Source: Myxococcales bacterium
GTDB lineage: Bacteria > Myxococcota_A > Polyangia > Polyangiales > JAFGIB01
Assembly: GCA_029880325.1 (NCBI GenBank)
Contig: JAOUOP010000025.1
Coordinates: 46,000-109,999, forward strand
Length of the DNA stretch: 64,000 nucleotides
Reading direction: 5' to 3'
Shown: piece by piece, positions 1-9,338 of the stretch
Numbering within the stretch: position 1 is the stretch's first letter
Layout of the letters: each line of letters opens with the position of its first letter
Program-made: the position numbers and the translations under genes
The notes under the pieces: model-generated
The model's database searches: none
Told to the model about the DNA's origin: nothing
The model's input: the letters and a program-made list of their open reading frames with translations, nothing else

Positions 1-2301
1 GGGGAGCACTTCCAACATGGCGTTCATGCGGTCGAAGAAGGCGTCGACTGCTGCGCGCGCCGCCTGCTCGGCCTGCATGCGTTCTGCGGTGCCGATCTCG
101 TCTTCACCCCGAACCGGCGCGTCGTCCATGGAGTCCCGCGGCGACAATAGCTCCGGTAACTTCAAGCCAAGTAATGCCAGGTCCGCTCCCACGCTTTGCT
201 CGGCCATGATCTGCGGCACCGTGCGTCCTTCACGCAATAGGACTTTGGCTGTGGCACGCAGGCGCGCTGCGGTGATGTACTGTCCGACCATGCGACAGGC
301 CTCGGCGCGCTCGCGCTCGGTGTCGACGATGGTGTGCAGGGTGACCCGGGCGCTGCGCAGCGCGTGGTCCGAGGTCAGCAAGAAGGCCAAGAGCAACATC
401 AGGCCGCCGTTTTGCTCAAGGCCCCCCCAGTAGATGTGAACTTCAGGCGGGCGGCGATTTTTGCGGCTGTTACCGCCGCCACCCATGAGCTGGCCGTCTT
501 TGTTGTTGACCAGCAGCACCGAACGCTCGAGCCTCGCCAGGTCCGCGAGCATTTCCACGAAGGCCATGCGGCGCTCGGGCTTGGTCGGCCAGCCGAGCAT
601 CACAGAGTTGCACTCCAAGTTACCAACCCCGTAGGCCTGGGTGGTGGTGATGATGCCGCGGTAGATGTCGCTGACGATGTCGACCCGGTAAAAGACGTTG
701 GGGAATTCCTCGGCGATGCGCTGGCCGGCACTCACAGCCAGGTCCTTCCTGTAGCGCGCGTGCTCGGCAATTGTTCCCTTGATCAGGTGGGCGTAGCTGA
801 CGATGCCACGCTCCTGCACGATGGCGCTGCCCAGGCGCAGCAAGTAGGTGCGCTTGTTGGGATGCCCACCCAGGATCAAGAGATTTGGCCGCCAGTTGAG
901 CGGGTGAAATTCAGCCGCTTTCAACCGATGCAGCGCACTGCGCACCAATGCCGCCCAGATGCCATGACGGGCGTCGCCATAGGTCGTCCCCAGAACCCTG
1001 CGCTGCGTCAGCGCGTAGATGCCCGCACTGACCAGGAGCGCGATGAACATCGCCCGAATGTCGATGATGCTCATCACGTAGAAGCAGGCCATGGCCCCCG
1101 CCAGGCTGACACCGGCCGGCACCCCGAAGTCCGGACGAAAGCTCGGGCTCGCCGCCCAGCGCTCGAGCCCACACGCCAGGTTCGTAAAGCCGTAGGTGAC
1201 CAGGAAGAACATGGTCAGGATCGGCGCCACCAGGTCGAGATCGCCAAGCACGATGCCCGTCTGCGCCAACCCAAAGGTCAGAAGCAGTCCCGCCACCGGT
1301 TCCTGATTCTGGCCAAAGCCCCGCCCAAAGATGCGCGGCACGTGCCCGTCCTGGGCCAGCGCCTGCAGCGTGCGCGGCGCCGTCAGTACGCTCGAGAGCG
1401 CACTGGAGAGCGTCGCGGCCCACACGCCCACGTAGATCAGCGACGGCACGGCCGCGATCTTCCAGACGATGCCCATGTCGTCCTGGAGTTCCTGCAGGCT
1501 GGCGTTCTTCACCAGCCAAAAGGGAATCGCCATGTAGATCACCATGCACAGCAGGATCGATGACAGCGTGCCCCGCGGAATCGACTTGCGCGGATCGCGC
1601 AGGTCTCCGGACATGCTGACGCCGGCCATGATGCCGGTGACGGCCGGAAAGAAGACGGCGAAGACCTCGGTAAAACCCTTGCCCTCGGCCGGCGCTCCCC
1701 AACGCAGCTCGGGCTGCGGCGTTTCGGCTCCCCCCAGAAAAAACGACATGAGCGAGACGGCGATGCCCACCATCACGAAGAACTGCAGCTTGATCGCCAG
1801 CTCGGCGCTCTTGATCGACAGCACCGTCAAGCCGACGAGACACAGGCTCCCCACCAGCTTCTCCAACGTGAAGCCACCGAAGATTTCCGTCTGCAGCACC
1901 GGCAGGATCGCCGCCAACGACTCGGTGAAGCCCACGATGTAGAACGTCACGCCCAGGGCCTGCCCCAAGAAGAGCGGGATGCCGATGGCCGCCCCGGCCG
2001 GCGCCCCCAGGGAGCGGCTGATCATGTAATAGGCGCCGCCAGCGCCCACCGTGCGATTGGTGGCGATGGAGGCCACCGAAAGTCCCGTGGCGATCGAGAT
2101 CAAGTGCGAGACCGCCACCACGAGCAGCGCCCCCAGGAGCCCCTGGTGCCCGACCACCCAGCCGAAGCGCAGGTACATCACGACCCCGAGGATCGTGAGC
2201 ACGCTGGGCGTAAAGACCCCGCCGAAGGTCCCGAAACGCCCGCTGCCCGCAGCCTCGACGGCGGACGCGGCCTGGCTGTCCAGACGGCGGTTTCGCTTCA
2301 C
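1..2301 (-). CDS. SLC12-like cation-chloride cotransporter (APC superfamily), C-terminus beyond window
   Basis: Reading down from a GTG at 2301 gives an uninterrupted frame of 767 codons that leaves the window. The N-terminus is a short charged stretch followed by a sequence (FGTFGGVFTPS, then LGVVMYLRFGWVVG) that is characteristic of the cation-chloride cotransporter branch of the APC superfamily. About 11-12 hydrophobic segments follow to near residue 430. The rest is a soluble domain with NWRPNLLILGG and WGGLEQNGGLMLLLA, matching the cytoplasmic C-terminal domain of SLC12 proteins. The likely role is electroneutral symport of chloride with Na+ and/or K+ across the inner membrane; the ion preference cannot be read from sequence. 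The start is uncertain because the frame stays open upstream. It is divergent to a DNA methyltransferase with no obvious functional link. Confidence 0.8.
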   Translation of the reverse strand, partial: MKRNRRLDSQAASAVEAAGSGRFGTFGGVFTPSVLTILGVVMYLRFGWVVGHQGLLGALLVVAVSHLISIATGLSVASIATNRTVGAGGAYYMISRSLGAPAGAAIGIPLFLGQALGVTFYIVGFTESLAAILPVLQTEIFGGFTLEKLVGSLCLVGLTVLSIKSAELAIKLQFFVMVGIAVSLMSFFLGGAETPQPELRWGAPAEGKGFTEVFAVFFPAVTGIMAGVSMSGDLRDPRKSIPRGTLSSILLCMVIYMAIPFWLVKNASLQELQDDMGIVWKIAAVPSLIYVGVWAATLSSALSSVLTAPRTLQALAQDGHVPRIFGRGFGQNQEPVAGLLLTFGLAQTGIVLGDLDLVAPILTMFFLVTYGFTNLACGLERWAASPSFRPDFGVPAGVSLAGAMACFYVMSIIDIRAMFIALLVSAGIYALTQRRVLGTTYGDARHGIWAALVRSALHRLKAAEFHPLNWRPNLLILGGHPNKRTYLLRLGSAIVQERGIVSYAHLIKGTIAEHARYRKDLAVSAGQRIAEEFPNVFYRVDIVSDIYRGIITTTQAYGVGNLECNSVMLGWPTKPERRMAFVEMLADLARLERSVLLVNNKDGQLMGGGGNSRKNRRPPEVHIYWGGLEQNGGLMLLLAFLLTSDHALRSARVTLHTIVDTERERAEACRMVGQYITAARLRATAKVLLREGRTVPQIMAEQSVGADLALLGLKLPELLSPRDSMDDAPVRGEDEIGTAERMQAEQAARAAVDAFFDRMNAMLEVLP

Positions 2302-2387
2302 GGTGCCCCGACCCTGGCATGGTGAAGATCTCTCGGCAAATCCGCGACCGGCGCAGACTCCGCGGGCCCCTCGGGTATGCTGCCGGC

Positions 2388-3266
2388 GTGCCACTGCCGG
2401 ACAATTTCGTGGGCGCCGTCCACCACTGCGACAATCTCGAGCTGCTGGCGAAGCTACCGGACGCCTCGGTGGATCTGATCTACATCGATCCCCCCTTCAA
2501 TACCGGCAAGGTCCAAAAGCGCCGAAATCTCCGCACCCAACGGGTGACAGGGGACGAGCCCGGCGACCGCACCGGCTTCGGCGGTCGCCGCTACCGCACC
2601 GAGGCCCTGTCGACGACCGCCTACGACGATCGCCACGACGACTACCTGGCCTTCCTCGAGCCGCGCATCGCCGAGGCCCATCGCGTGCTGGCCGACCACG
2701 GCAGTCTCTACTTCCACATCGACTACCGCGAAGTCCACTACTGCAAGCTGCTGATCGATACCATCTTCGGCCGCGACAACTTCTTGAACGAAATCATCTG
2801 GGCCTACGACTACGGTGGCCGCCCCAAAAACCGCTGGCCAGCCAAGCACGACACCATCCTCTTTTACGCCAAGCGCGCTGGCGCCCACGTCTTCAATCGC
2901 GACGAGATCGATCGCGAGCCCTACATGGCCCCCGGACTGGTCGGCCCCGAAAAAGCCGCCCGCGGCAAGCTGCCCACCGACACCTGGTGGCACACCATCG
3001 TCAGCCCCACGGGCAAGGAAAAGCTCGGCTACCCCACCCAAAAGCCCCTGGGCGTGCTGCGCCGCATCGTGCGCGCCTCGGCCCCACCCGGCGGTCTCGT
3101 GCTCGATTTTTTCGCAGGCAGCGGCAGCGCTGGCGCCGCCGCCCTCGACTGCGGTCGCCGCTTCCTCTTGGCCGACAATAACCCCGAAGCCATCGCCACC
3201 ATGGGCCGCCGCTTCGCCGACCGCGACGACGTCGCCTTCTTCACCGACGCCCCCACTCCCACGTAA
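2388..3266 (+). CDS. Site-specific DNA methyltransferase, beta-class (N4-cytosine or N6-adenine), orphan
   Basis: The protein (292 aa from GTG 2388) carries the catalytic DPPF motif at residues 34-37 in the context LIYIDPPFNTG. Near the C-terminus are YPTQKP and the SAM-binding FAGSGSAGAAAL. Catalytic motif IV before SAM motif I is the beta arrangement of amino-methyltransferases related to Type III Mod proteins. An in-frame ATG at 2319 would add 23 basic, unconserved residues and leave only 17 bases to the divergent transporter start, so GTG 2388 is preferred. No restriction endonuclease or specificity gene lies beside it, so it is best read as an orphan methyltransferase acting in epigenetic marking, or the remnant of a restriction system. 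Target sequence and base are unknown. Confidence 0.85.
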   Translation: MPLPDNFVGAVHHCDNLELLAKLPDASVDLIYIDPPFNTGKVQKRRNLRTQRVTGDEPGDRTGFGGRRYRTEALSTTAYDDRHDDYLAFLEPRIAEAHRVLADHGSLYFHIDYREVHYCKLLIDTIFGRDNFLNEIIWAYDYGGRPKNRWPAKHDTILFYAKRAGAHVFNRDEIDREPYMAPGLVGPEKAARGKLPTDTWWHTIVSPTGKEKLGYPTQKPLGVLRRIVRASAPPGGLVLDFFAGSGSAGAAALDCGRRFLLADNNPEAIATMGRRFADRDDVAFFTDAPTPT

Positions 3267-3458
3267 ATCGAACAGACCCGCGCAATTTCGTCAGCCAAGC
3301 CCGGGCTTGACATCGCCTCGCATTCGGGCGGACACGGGTTGGGCCCGAGGCCAGATGATCGCGCGGGCGATCCAGGGTAGGCTCCCTGGCTTGGTCGCAG
3401 GACGCGAGCATCGGAAGGCCTCGAGCTGCCCAAAAGCGCCCGGCCAAGAACATCCCAA

Positions 3459-5366
3459 ATGACAGCGAAGTTGGACAGCAAGCTGCCGGCCGACCGGGTC
3501 CTGGTCACCGTCGGCACCATGTGTGGCGTCTCGAGCGTCGGCACCACCCTGACGCGGCGTGCGCTCATCGAGGGCGATCCGAGCGCCATCGCCTGGGCCG
3601 CCGTCGACGCCGGCCTGTGCGAGGCGGAGCTGGGCGACGGCGCCCCCACCACCCCGCCGCGTTTTCGACTGCTCGCCGCCGCCGGCGCTCCCGACGAAGC
3701 TGGCCAGGCCCTGTCGCCGGCTCAAATCGAGGAGCGCTTCGGCCCCCAGCTGCGCGCCGCCATGGGCATCCGCGCGCTCGACCCGGCCTCGATCCCCGAG
3801 CACCTGCCCACCGACGTCGGCGCCCCCCTGCCCCACGACCTGGAGCACGGCGGCCTGCGCCGGCTGTCGGGCACCAGTTTCGAAGCCATCCGCGCCTCCG
3901 CCTTCCGCGACATGTTCGGGCTGTTCCAGAACGAGCCGGAGCTGGGGCCGAGCCTGCAATCCCAGCTCTTTCTCTACGGGGGTCTGGGCGCCCTTTCTGC
4001 CCTGCCCCGGCCGCTGCCCGAGATCCTGCCCCAGGCCCACCTCTTCCGCGTCGCCGCCGGCTGCGCCTTCGGCGGCCAGGAACAGGTGCAAAACCTGGGC
4101 TTCGGCATGCAGCCGGGTAGCGCCGGCGCCCGCGAGCGCAAGGGTGACCGCCTGGCCTACCGCCTGGCCGCCTCCCTCAACACCCACGGCCCGGCCCTGC
4201 TCAACACGCTGCTGTCGCCGGCCTACAACCTCTCGAAGGTGCGCAAAAACCCGGAGTTGCTCGACGGCCTGATCTGCCCCGACTCCCAGTTGCGCAACGT
4301 GCCCCAGGCCCCGATGGTGGTCAGCGGCGCCTGCGCCAGCGCCCTTTTGGCCCTGGCCGATCTCTCGCCCCAGCTGCTGCAGGGCGACTACCCCGGCACC
4401 CACGCGCCGAAGCTGGTGCTGTGGACGGCCGCCGACGCCGGGCTGCAGCCCGACGCCCGCACCATCGAGGGCTTCGGCCCCGGCGCCATGATCAGCCGCG
4501 AAAAGCTCGCGGAGCTCAACGCGGGTCGCGAGGGCAGCGAGCTGCGCAGCCTCGCAGAAGCCCTGGCCCCCTTCGACCGCGACGCCTGCGGCACGGTCAT
4601 CGGCCACGGCGGTTCGGGCCTTTTGGTCACCACCCTGCGCTTTGCCGTCGAGCAGCAGCTCGACATCAGCGCCATCATTACCGGCTGGGGCCAGAGCGGT
4701 GAAACCGGCGGCAAGGGCCACTTCGCCGGCGTCGGCTTCGGCGGCGAAAACGCCACCATCCTGGCCCTGCGCATGGCCGAAAAAGCCCACGGCTACGGCG
4801 TCGAGAGCTTCACCCACCTGGTCGCCCACGCCACCGGCACGCGCACCAATTCGCGCACCGACCTGACCACCATCGAGCGCGCCCGCCGCGCCGCCGCCGG
4901 CAAGGACGAAAGCGCCCGGCTGCCGCGCATGACCGTCAGCGCGCCCAAGTCCCTGGGCGACGGCCACACCATGGGCGAAGCGGGCCTGCGCGCCGCCGGC
5001 GAGGCCATCGACCACCTGCTGGGCCGGGCCTCGGTGGGCGTGCCCTCGCTCAAGCACCTCGACCCCGACCTGGCCGACTGCCTGGAGCACTTCGACATCA
5101 GCGCCTCAGCGGTCGCCGGCAACGACGATGGCGGCGCCCTGATCTCGGCCCAGGGCTTCGGCGGCTACGACGCGGCCATGGCCATGCGCGCCGCCAACCC
5201 CGACGCCCTGCGCCGCTACCACTTCGACGACCCGCGCCTGCTCGATGCGTATCTGGAGCGTCACGGCGAGATCCGCCGCGAGCGCGAGGCCCGCGAGTAT
5301 GAGGCCCGCGCCCGCGCCGGCGCCGCGCTCGCCCTGGCCGAGCGCCACCGCTGGCCGGGGCTCTGA
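3459..5366 (+). CDS. FabY-like beta-ketoacyl synthase, stand-alone (635 aa)
   Basis: This is a thiolase-fold ketosynthase. The nucleophile is Cys292 in VVSGACASALLAL, with His457 in HATGT and Lys497/His503 in KSLGDGH, so the Cys-His-His set is intact. PFDRDACGTVIGHGGSG corresponds to the usual PFDxxRxGfvxGEGaG block. It is some 200 residues longer than FabB or FabF. The N-terminal extension containing LSPAQIEERFG and the charged C-terminal tail resemble the long FabY-type enzymes of pseudomonads, which start fatty acid synthesis from acetyl-CoA. That assignment is from memory of the family and is tentative. No acyl carrier protein, malonyl transferase or reductase is adjacent, so it probably works with carriers encoded elsewhere. 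No clear Shine-Dalgarno precedes the ATG. Confidence 0.75.
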   Translation: MTAKLDSKLPADRVLVTVGTMCGVSSVGTTLTRRALIEGDPSAIAWAAVDAGLCEAELGDGAPTTPPRFRLLAAAGAPDEAGQALSPAQIEERFGPQLRAAMGIRALDPASIPEHLPTDVGAPLPHDLEHGGLRRLSGTSFEAIRASAFRDMFGLFQNEPELGPSLQSQLFLYGGLGALSALPRPLPEILPQAHLFRVAAGCAFGGQEQVQNLGFGMQPGSAGARERKGDRLAYRLAASLNTHGPALLNTLLSPAYNLSKVRKNPELLDGLICPDSQLRNVPQAPMVVSGACASALLALADLSPQLLQGDYPGTHAPKLVLWTAADAGLQPDARTIEGFGPGAMISREKLAELNAGREGSELRSLAEALAPFDRDACGTVIGHGGSGLLVTTLRFAVEQQLDISAIITGWGQSGETGGKGHFAGVGFGGENATILALRMAEKAHGYGVESFTHLVAHATGTRTNSRTDLTTIERARRAAAGKDESARLPRMTVSAPKSLGDGHTMGEAGLRAAGEAIDHLLGRASVGVPSLKHLDPDLADCLEHFDISASAVAGNDDGGALISAQGFGGYDAAMAMRAANPDALRRYHFDDPRLLDAYLERHGEIRREREAREYEARARAGAALALAERHRWPGL

Positions 5367-5388
5367 ACGAGGCCTCCGAGCGCTCAGC

Positions 5389-8385
5389 TCAAGGCCCGGC
5401 CAGGTCGATCACCTGCACGCCGGCACTGCCACCGACGCAGTAGGCGGCCTCTTCGCGCACGTCGGCCAGGTAGCAGTAGCTGCCGCGGATGGGCTCGTAG
5501 CGCAGCTCGGGGGCGGCCGCGTCGCTGGCGTCGAAAACCAGCACCTGGTCGCTGAGCCGGGAGACGAAGCGGCTGCCCTTCACGTGCAGCTCCAGGTAAT
5601 AGTCGCCCGAAAGCACCTGCGTCGAGGCCGGCTCGAGGGCGTCACTACCCAGGTCGAAGGTCATAAGGCGATGCTCGGGTAGCTCCACGGGACCTGTGAA
5701 GCCAAAGGCGATGTCGCCCGTGGCGCCATAGCCGGCGAAGTCACTGGTAGCCACGAAGAGCCGTTCGTCGCTGGCACCCAGGGCGCTGAGCCCATCCTCG
5801 ACCGCATAGCGGTCCAGACGCAGGGCGCGCTCGCCGTCCAGCTGGAGCAGGCTGACGGCCAGCTCCAGCTCGAAGCAGCGCTCACCGCGCAGGATGGCGC
5901 TGTGCGTTTCCCAGCAGCGGTCCTGCTCGAGCTCGTCACCGTAGGCCACATCCAGCGTCACCATGCGGCCGTGCGCGGCGTCCTGGTGGAGCAAGATCCC
6001 CGGCACGTTGATGGGCGTCAGCCGCTCGGGCGCCGCCGGGTCGGCCACGTCGATGCGCTCGACGAAGAACTTCACCTTGCTCCCGTCGCCCGCCAGCGCC
6101 TCGGCCCGCGTCAGCAATACCTGTCCATCGCCGACGTGCAGACCGCCAAAGCCCACCGAGGCCGGCAGCTCGATGCGCTCGGCCAGCAAAGGCGCCTCGG
6201 GATCGCGAATGTCGACCAATGACACGACCGGCGTGGTGCTGACCAGGGTGTCGCCCTCCCACACTTGCTCGTCCTCGAGAAACGCCAGCACCGAGCCCAC
6301 CTGAACCGCCATGCGCTGACGCGGCAACGACCAGAGGGCAAAGAGATCGCCAGAGCCGCGCCCGATGGGCAGCATCGTATGGCCCACGAAGCGCGGCGCC
6401 GCAGCGTCTGCGACATCGAAGCTCGAGAGGATCAGTTCGCCGTAGGAGAAGTTGCCGAAGAGCACATAGTCACCCACAGTGAAGACCAGCTCGTTGGCAT
6501 CGTCGACCCACTCGTACCAGCACGCGGGCGAGTCAGGCCCGCTGTCCAGTCCCTTCGGACTGGGCGGCTGGAGCCCGGAAAGCTCAAGTTCTCCCAGGGT
6601 TTCCGGATTCTCGATGTCGGCGAGGGCGGTCACGTCGAGTACGTCCTGCATGCGGCTAAGCGCATCGGTGGACAAACGTGCCCCGTGCTCGCCGACGATG
6701 GCGAAAGCATAGACGTTGCGTGACATGCGCAGGCGGGAGGTCTCCATGGGCGTGTCGCGATCGTCGATGTCGAAGCTCTGCAGCGCCTCGCTCGAGACGC
6801 TCAGCAGCCGACCGGCCTGCAAGAAGGCGCGGCGGGCGGCGCCGACCACGGGGGCATTGCCACGCAGGTCCAAGCTGTCTTCGCTGAAGTCCACCAGCTG
6901 CACACCGCTCTGCTCCATATCCCCCGGGCACTCCGAAACGCTCTCCGACTGCCCCCAGGACATCATCGGGATCGTCAACAGCCCCTCGGCCTCGTGGATG
7001 CCCAGGGCCTGATGCAGCCGATCCTGGCTGTCGCCAAAGGCGCCGCCTGCGCCGCCGAAGTGCACGCGCTCGAGCATCACGGGATTTGCGAGATCGGCCA
7101 CGTCGAAGAGCGAGACGTGCAGCGCCCCGTCGGGATGTTGCCGATCGAAGCCCAGGGCCAGCAGCCGGTCACCGCGCGGCTCCATGTGATGGATGAAGCC
7201 GGGGATCTCCAGCTCGGCGCGCTGCACGGGCGCGGCCGGATCGCTGAGGTCGAGGGTGAAGAGCGGGTCGGTCTGCTCGAAGGTCACGGCATAGCCGCGA
7301 TCGCCGTCGAAACGCGCACTGCGCAAGCTCTCGGGGCGCGGCAGCTCCAGGGTCAGCGTGCCGAGGGCCGCGATCTCGCTGGCCGAGGTGATGGCAAAGG
7401 TCTGCAGCACCGGCGGCACGAAGGCCGCGCCGCTCTGGGCCTGGCTGATCACGCGCAGCACGCCCCCGTGCTCGTCCATCTGCCAGCGGCTCTGGATGGC
7501 GCCGGCGACCGCAAGCTCGGCTCCCGGCTGCAGGCTGCCGCTCGGATCACTGATGTCGATGACCTGGATCGTCGAGCGCGCGCCCTCGCTGGGCAGCCAG
7601 CTGTCGCTGCCCACGTACATGCGCTCTGTGGAGATCGCGACCGGGTGGTGGTAGCTGAAGTCATAACTGTCAGCCTCGAAGCGCAGCTGGTCGGCGATGG
7701 CGATCTGCGTGAGGTCTGCGAGGTGCAGCGACGTCACGGTGGTGCTGGGCGCGCTTTCGCAGCCCCAGCAGTAGCCGTCCTCGATGGACACCAGGTAGAG
7801 CACGTCGCCCACGCGCCGCGCCTCGCGGATACGCCCGGGCACCTCGAAGCGCCCGCGCTCGGCGATGGCCGCGGGGTCGCCGACATCCAGCGCCAGCAGA
7901 AGCGCGCTCTGCTCGTAGAGGTAGGCGCCTTCTTCTTCCGAAGCCACATAGCGCCCGAAGCCGTTGACCGTCACCAGTGCGGTATCGCCGTCGAGCAGCA
8001 TCTCGAAGGCCTCGCCGGCGACGCGGTAGCCGCCCAGGCGCTCGAGCCGGTCGGGCTCGGCGATGTCCACCACATGCAGGCCGGTACCGGCGTTGAGCGC
8101 ATAGAGGATGTTGCCGCGCCGCTGGATTAGGTCCGCATCGGCGATCAGACGCCCGGGGTCGGCCGCATCGGGCGGATCGCCGGAGCCATCCTCGCCGCCC
8201 AGGTCCGTGCCGGTCGCGCTACCAAAGCCGACCAGCTCACCGATGGGACTGTCCGAGACGTAGACGCCATCGTTGTCGTTGGGGTTGCCGGTGTCGGTGC
8301 CCGCGGTGCAGGCGCCGGCGAGCGCGAGCAGCGCCCACAGGCCCCGGCGGCAGGACCGCGTCAGGGGGTGACTGTCATTGCGCAT
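5389..8385 (-). CDS. Secreted beta-propeller-domain lipoprotein (998 aa)
   Basis: Starting at the ATG at 8385, which has GGAGA a few bases upstream, the protein has a basic n-region, a hydrophobic core and a lipobox LAGAC with the lipidated Cys at residue 26. A Gly/Asp-rich linker follows. The remaining roughly 900 residues consist of repeated blade-like units of the type LYALNAGTGLHVVDIAEP, LALDVGDPAAIAERGRF and VSLVDIRDPEAP. These resemble the secreted beta-propeller domain found in many delta-proteobacterial and archaeal surface proteins. It should sit on the outer membrane or cell surface; the ligand is unknown. Its start overlaps the end of the upstream TIGR02147 gene by 11 bases, so the two are translationally coupled. 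It is convergent with the ketosynthase gene. Confidence 0.8.
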   Translation of the reverse strand: MRNDSHPLTRSCRRGLWALLALAGACTAGTDTGNPNDNDGVYVSDSPIGELVGFGSATGTDLGGEDGSGDPPDAADPGRLIADADLIQRRGNILYALNAGTGLHVVDIAEPDRLERLGGYRVAGEAFEMLLDGDTALVTVNGFGRYVASEEEGAYLYEQSALLLALDVGDPAAIAERGRFEVPGRIREARRVGDVLYLVSIEDGYCWGCESAPSTTVTSLHLADLTQIAIADQLRFEADSYDFSYHHPVAISTERMYVGSDSWLPSEGARSTIQVIDISDPSGSLQPGAELAVAGAIQSRWQMDEHGGVLRVISQAQSGAAFVPPVLQTFAITSASEIAALGTLTLELPRPESLRSARFDGDRGYAVTFEQTDPLFTLDLSDPAAPVQRAELEIPGFIHHMEPRGDRLLALGFDRQHPDGALHVSLFDVADLANPVMLERVHFGGAGGAFGDSQDRLHQALGIHEAEGLLTIPMMSWGQSESVSECPGDMEQSGVQLVDFSEDSLDLRGNAPVVGAARRAFLQAGRLLSVSSEALQSFDIDDRDTPMETSRLRMSRNVYAFAIVGEHGARLSTDALSRMQDVLDVTALADIENPETLGELELSGLQPPSPKGLDSGPDSPACWYEWVDDANELVFTVGDYVLFGNFSYGELILSSFDVADAAAPRFVGHTMLPIGRGSGDLFALWSLPRQRMAVQVGSVLAFLEDEQVWEGDTLVSTTPVVSLVDIRDPEAPLLAERIELPASVGFGGLHVGDGQVLLTRAEALAGDGSKVKFFVERIDVADPAAPERLTPINVPGILLHQDAAHGRMVTLDVAYGDELEQDRCWETHSAILRGERCFELELAVSLLQLDGERALRLDRYAVEDGLSALGASDERLFVATSDFAGYGATGDIAFGFTGPVELPEHRLMTFDLGSDALEPASTQVLSGDYYLELHVKGSRFVSRLSDQVLVFDASDAAAPELRYEPIRGSYCYLADVREEAAYCVGGSAGVQVIDLAGP

Positions 8386-9226
8386 CGGGATCTCCATCGG
8401 TGGTCAAGGGAAATAGCTGAAAGTTGAGTTGCGCCACCAACTCCGGTGGCTCCTCGCCGCTCGGGCTCTCTTGCAAGAGTTCCTGGCGAAAGTCGTAGAG
8501 GCGCTCCTGGAGGCGCTGCATTTGGGCGCGGCTGAGCGAAAGGGTGAGCCCCCCGAAGCTGCGCTCGTCGGTTTTGAGCTCCTGCAGGGCAGCGCCCGCA
8601 CGCTCGAGCATGGCCAGGTGAAAGCTGACGATGTGGTGCCCCAGGGGCCCCTCGCCGGTGGAGACCAGGGCATCGCTTTGCACCAGGCGGCCCTCCTGCT
8701 CGGCTACCATGCCCAGCTCCTCGAGCACCTGCAGGGCGCGGCGGGCCTGGCGCGGGGTGATGCGCGGGCGCAGGCGGCGGGCGATCCAGCCCGGCTCGGC
8801 GCGGAAGTCCGGCAGCGTCACGAGCTCGCGGACGGCCGGGATGTACCACTTGCCGTGGTAGGCGGCGTGGGCCTCGTCCAGGCGGAAGACCTCGCGGTAG
8901 CGGCGGTAGCGCTTGAGCCGCTGCTGGCAGCGCTGGCGATCGTCGGGGCCTGTGGCCTGGTTGAAGGCCACCAGGTCGCAGAAATAGTCGGCCGCCTCGG
9001 CGCGCAGACCACAGGCCGCTGCGAAGCGCCCGGCCATCTCGGGACTCAGGTTGCGCGCGCCCTCGCTGACCAACTTCAGGTAGTTGGGCGAGCTGAGGCC
9101 AGCATCCCGGGCGAAGCGGCGGTAGGAGTAGCCGTATTCTGAGGCTTTGCGCGCTGCAAAGTAATCTACCAGGAACTTGCGGTAGTTCCGGTAGTCGAAG
9201 ACATCGGGCAAATCGGGCTTTGACAC
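8375..9226 (-). CDS. TIGR02147 family protein (putative DNA-binding regulator)
   Basis: The sequence DVFDYRNYRKFLVDYF at the N-terminus, then FARDAGLSSPNYLKLV and DYFCDLVAFNQA, is typical of TIGR02147 proteins, abundant in Fibrobacter and myxobacteria. They have an N-terminal helix-turn-helix-like segment and a helical C-terminal domain. GTG 9226 gives 283 aa and puts the PDVFDYRNYR motif at the very N-terminus as is usual in the family; an upstream ATG at 9310 would add 28 residues lying across a palindromic control site. The gene overlaps the following beta-propeller lipoprotein, suggesting that it controls or supports production of that surface protein. The biochemical function of the family is not established. 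Confidence 0.8.
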   Translation of the reverse strand: MSKPDLPDVFDYRNYRKFLVDYFAARKASEYGYSYRRFARDAGLSSPNYLKLVSEGARNLSPEMAGRFAAACGLRAEAADYFCDLVAFNQATGPDDRQRCQQRLKRYRRYREVFRLDEAHAAYHGKWYIPAVRELVTLPDFRAEPGWIARRLRPRITPRQARRALQVLEELGMVAEQEGRLVQSDALVSTGEGPLGHHIVSFHLAMLERAGAALQELKTDERSFGGLTLSLSRAQMQRLQERLYDFRQELLQESPSGEEPPELVAQLNFQLFPLTTDGDPDAQ

Positions 9227-9276
9227 GTTATAAACTTGGCATTCGGCGAAGGCCCGCGCCAGGGATGGCCGCAGAT

Positions 9277-9301
9277 TTTCGTATACTGAAGGAATACGAA
9301 A
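9277..9301. promoter_or_regulatory. Inverted repeat 1, putative GntR/YtrA-type operator
   Basis: The half sites TTTCGTAT and ATACGAAA form a perfect 8-base inverted repeat around a 9-base spacer. It lies in the divergent region between the TIGR02147 gene and the GntR-PurM fusion. The core GTAT...ATAC symmetry is the same as in the second repeat at 9320-9343 and fits the AT-rich palindromes bound by GntR regulators of the YtrA class. Binding is inferred. Confidence 0.55.
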
Positions 9302-9310
9302 TTTCGGCAT

Positions 9311-9338
9311 TTGACATAGACTGTATCATTCATACGAT
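9311..9338 (+). promoter_or_regulatory. Putative sigma70 promoter of the GntR-PurM fusion; leaderless start
   Basis: A perfect TTGACA (9311-9316) is followed after 16 bases by TACGAT (9333-9338). Transcription would be expected to start about 7 bases downstream, at or next to the A of the ATG at 9346, so the mRNA would be leaderless. No Shine-Dalgarno is visible before that ATG, which agrees. Confidence 0.55.

Noticed and set aside
911..2434. Long open frame on the minus strand, 507 codons
   Set aside because: It is an out-of-frame shadow of the SLC12-like gene; its translation is Arg/Gly-rich with no membrane segments, whereas the neighbouring frame gives a clear transporter.
3307..3335. 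TTGACA before the ketosynthase as a promoter
   Set aside because: No acceptable -10 hexamer at 16-18 bases, and it is over 120 bases from the start codon.
3291..5090. 599-codon minus-strand frame opposite the ketosynthase
   Set aside because: Gly/Ala/Gln-rich antisense translation caused by high GC at third positions; the plus strand has an intact ketosynthase.
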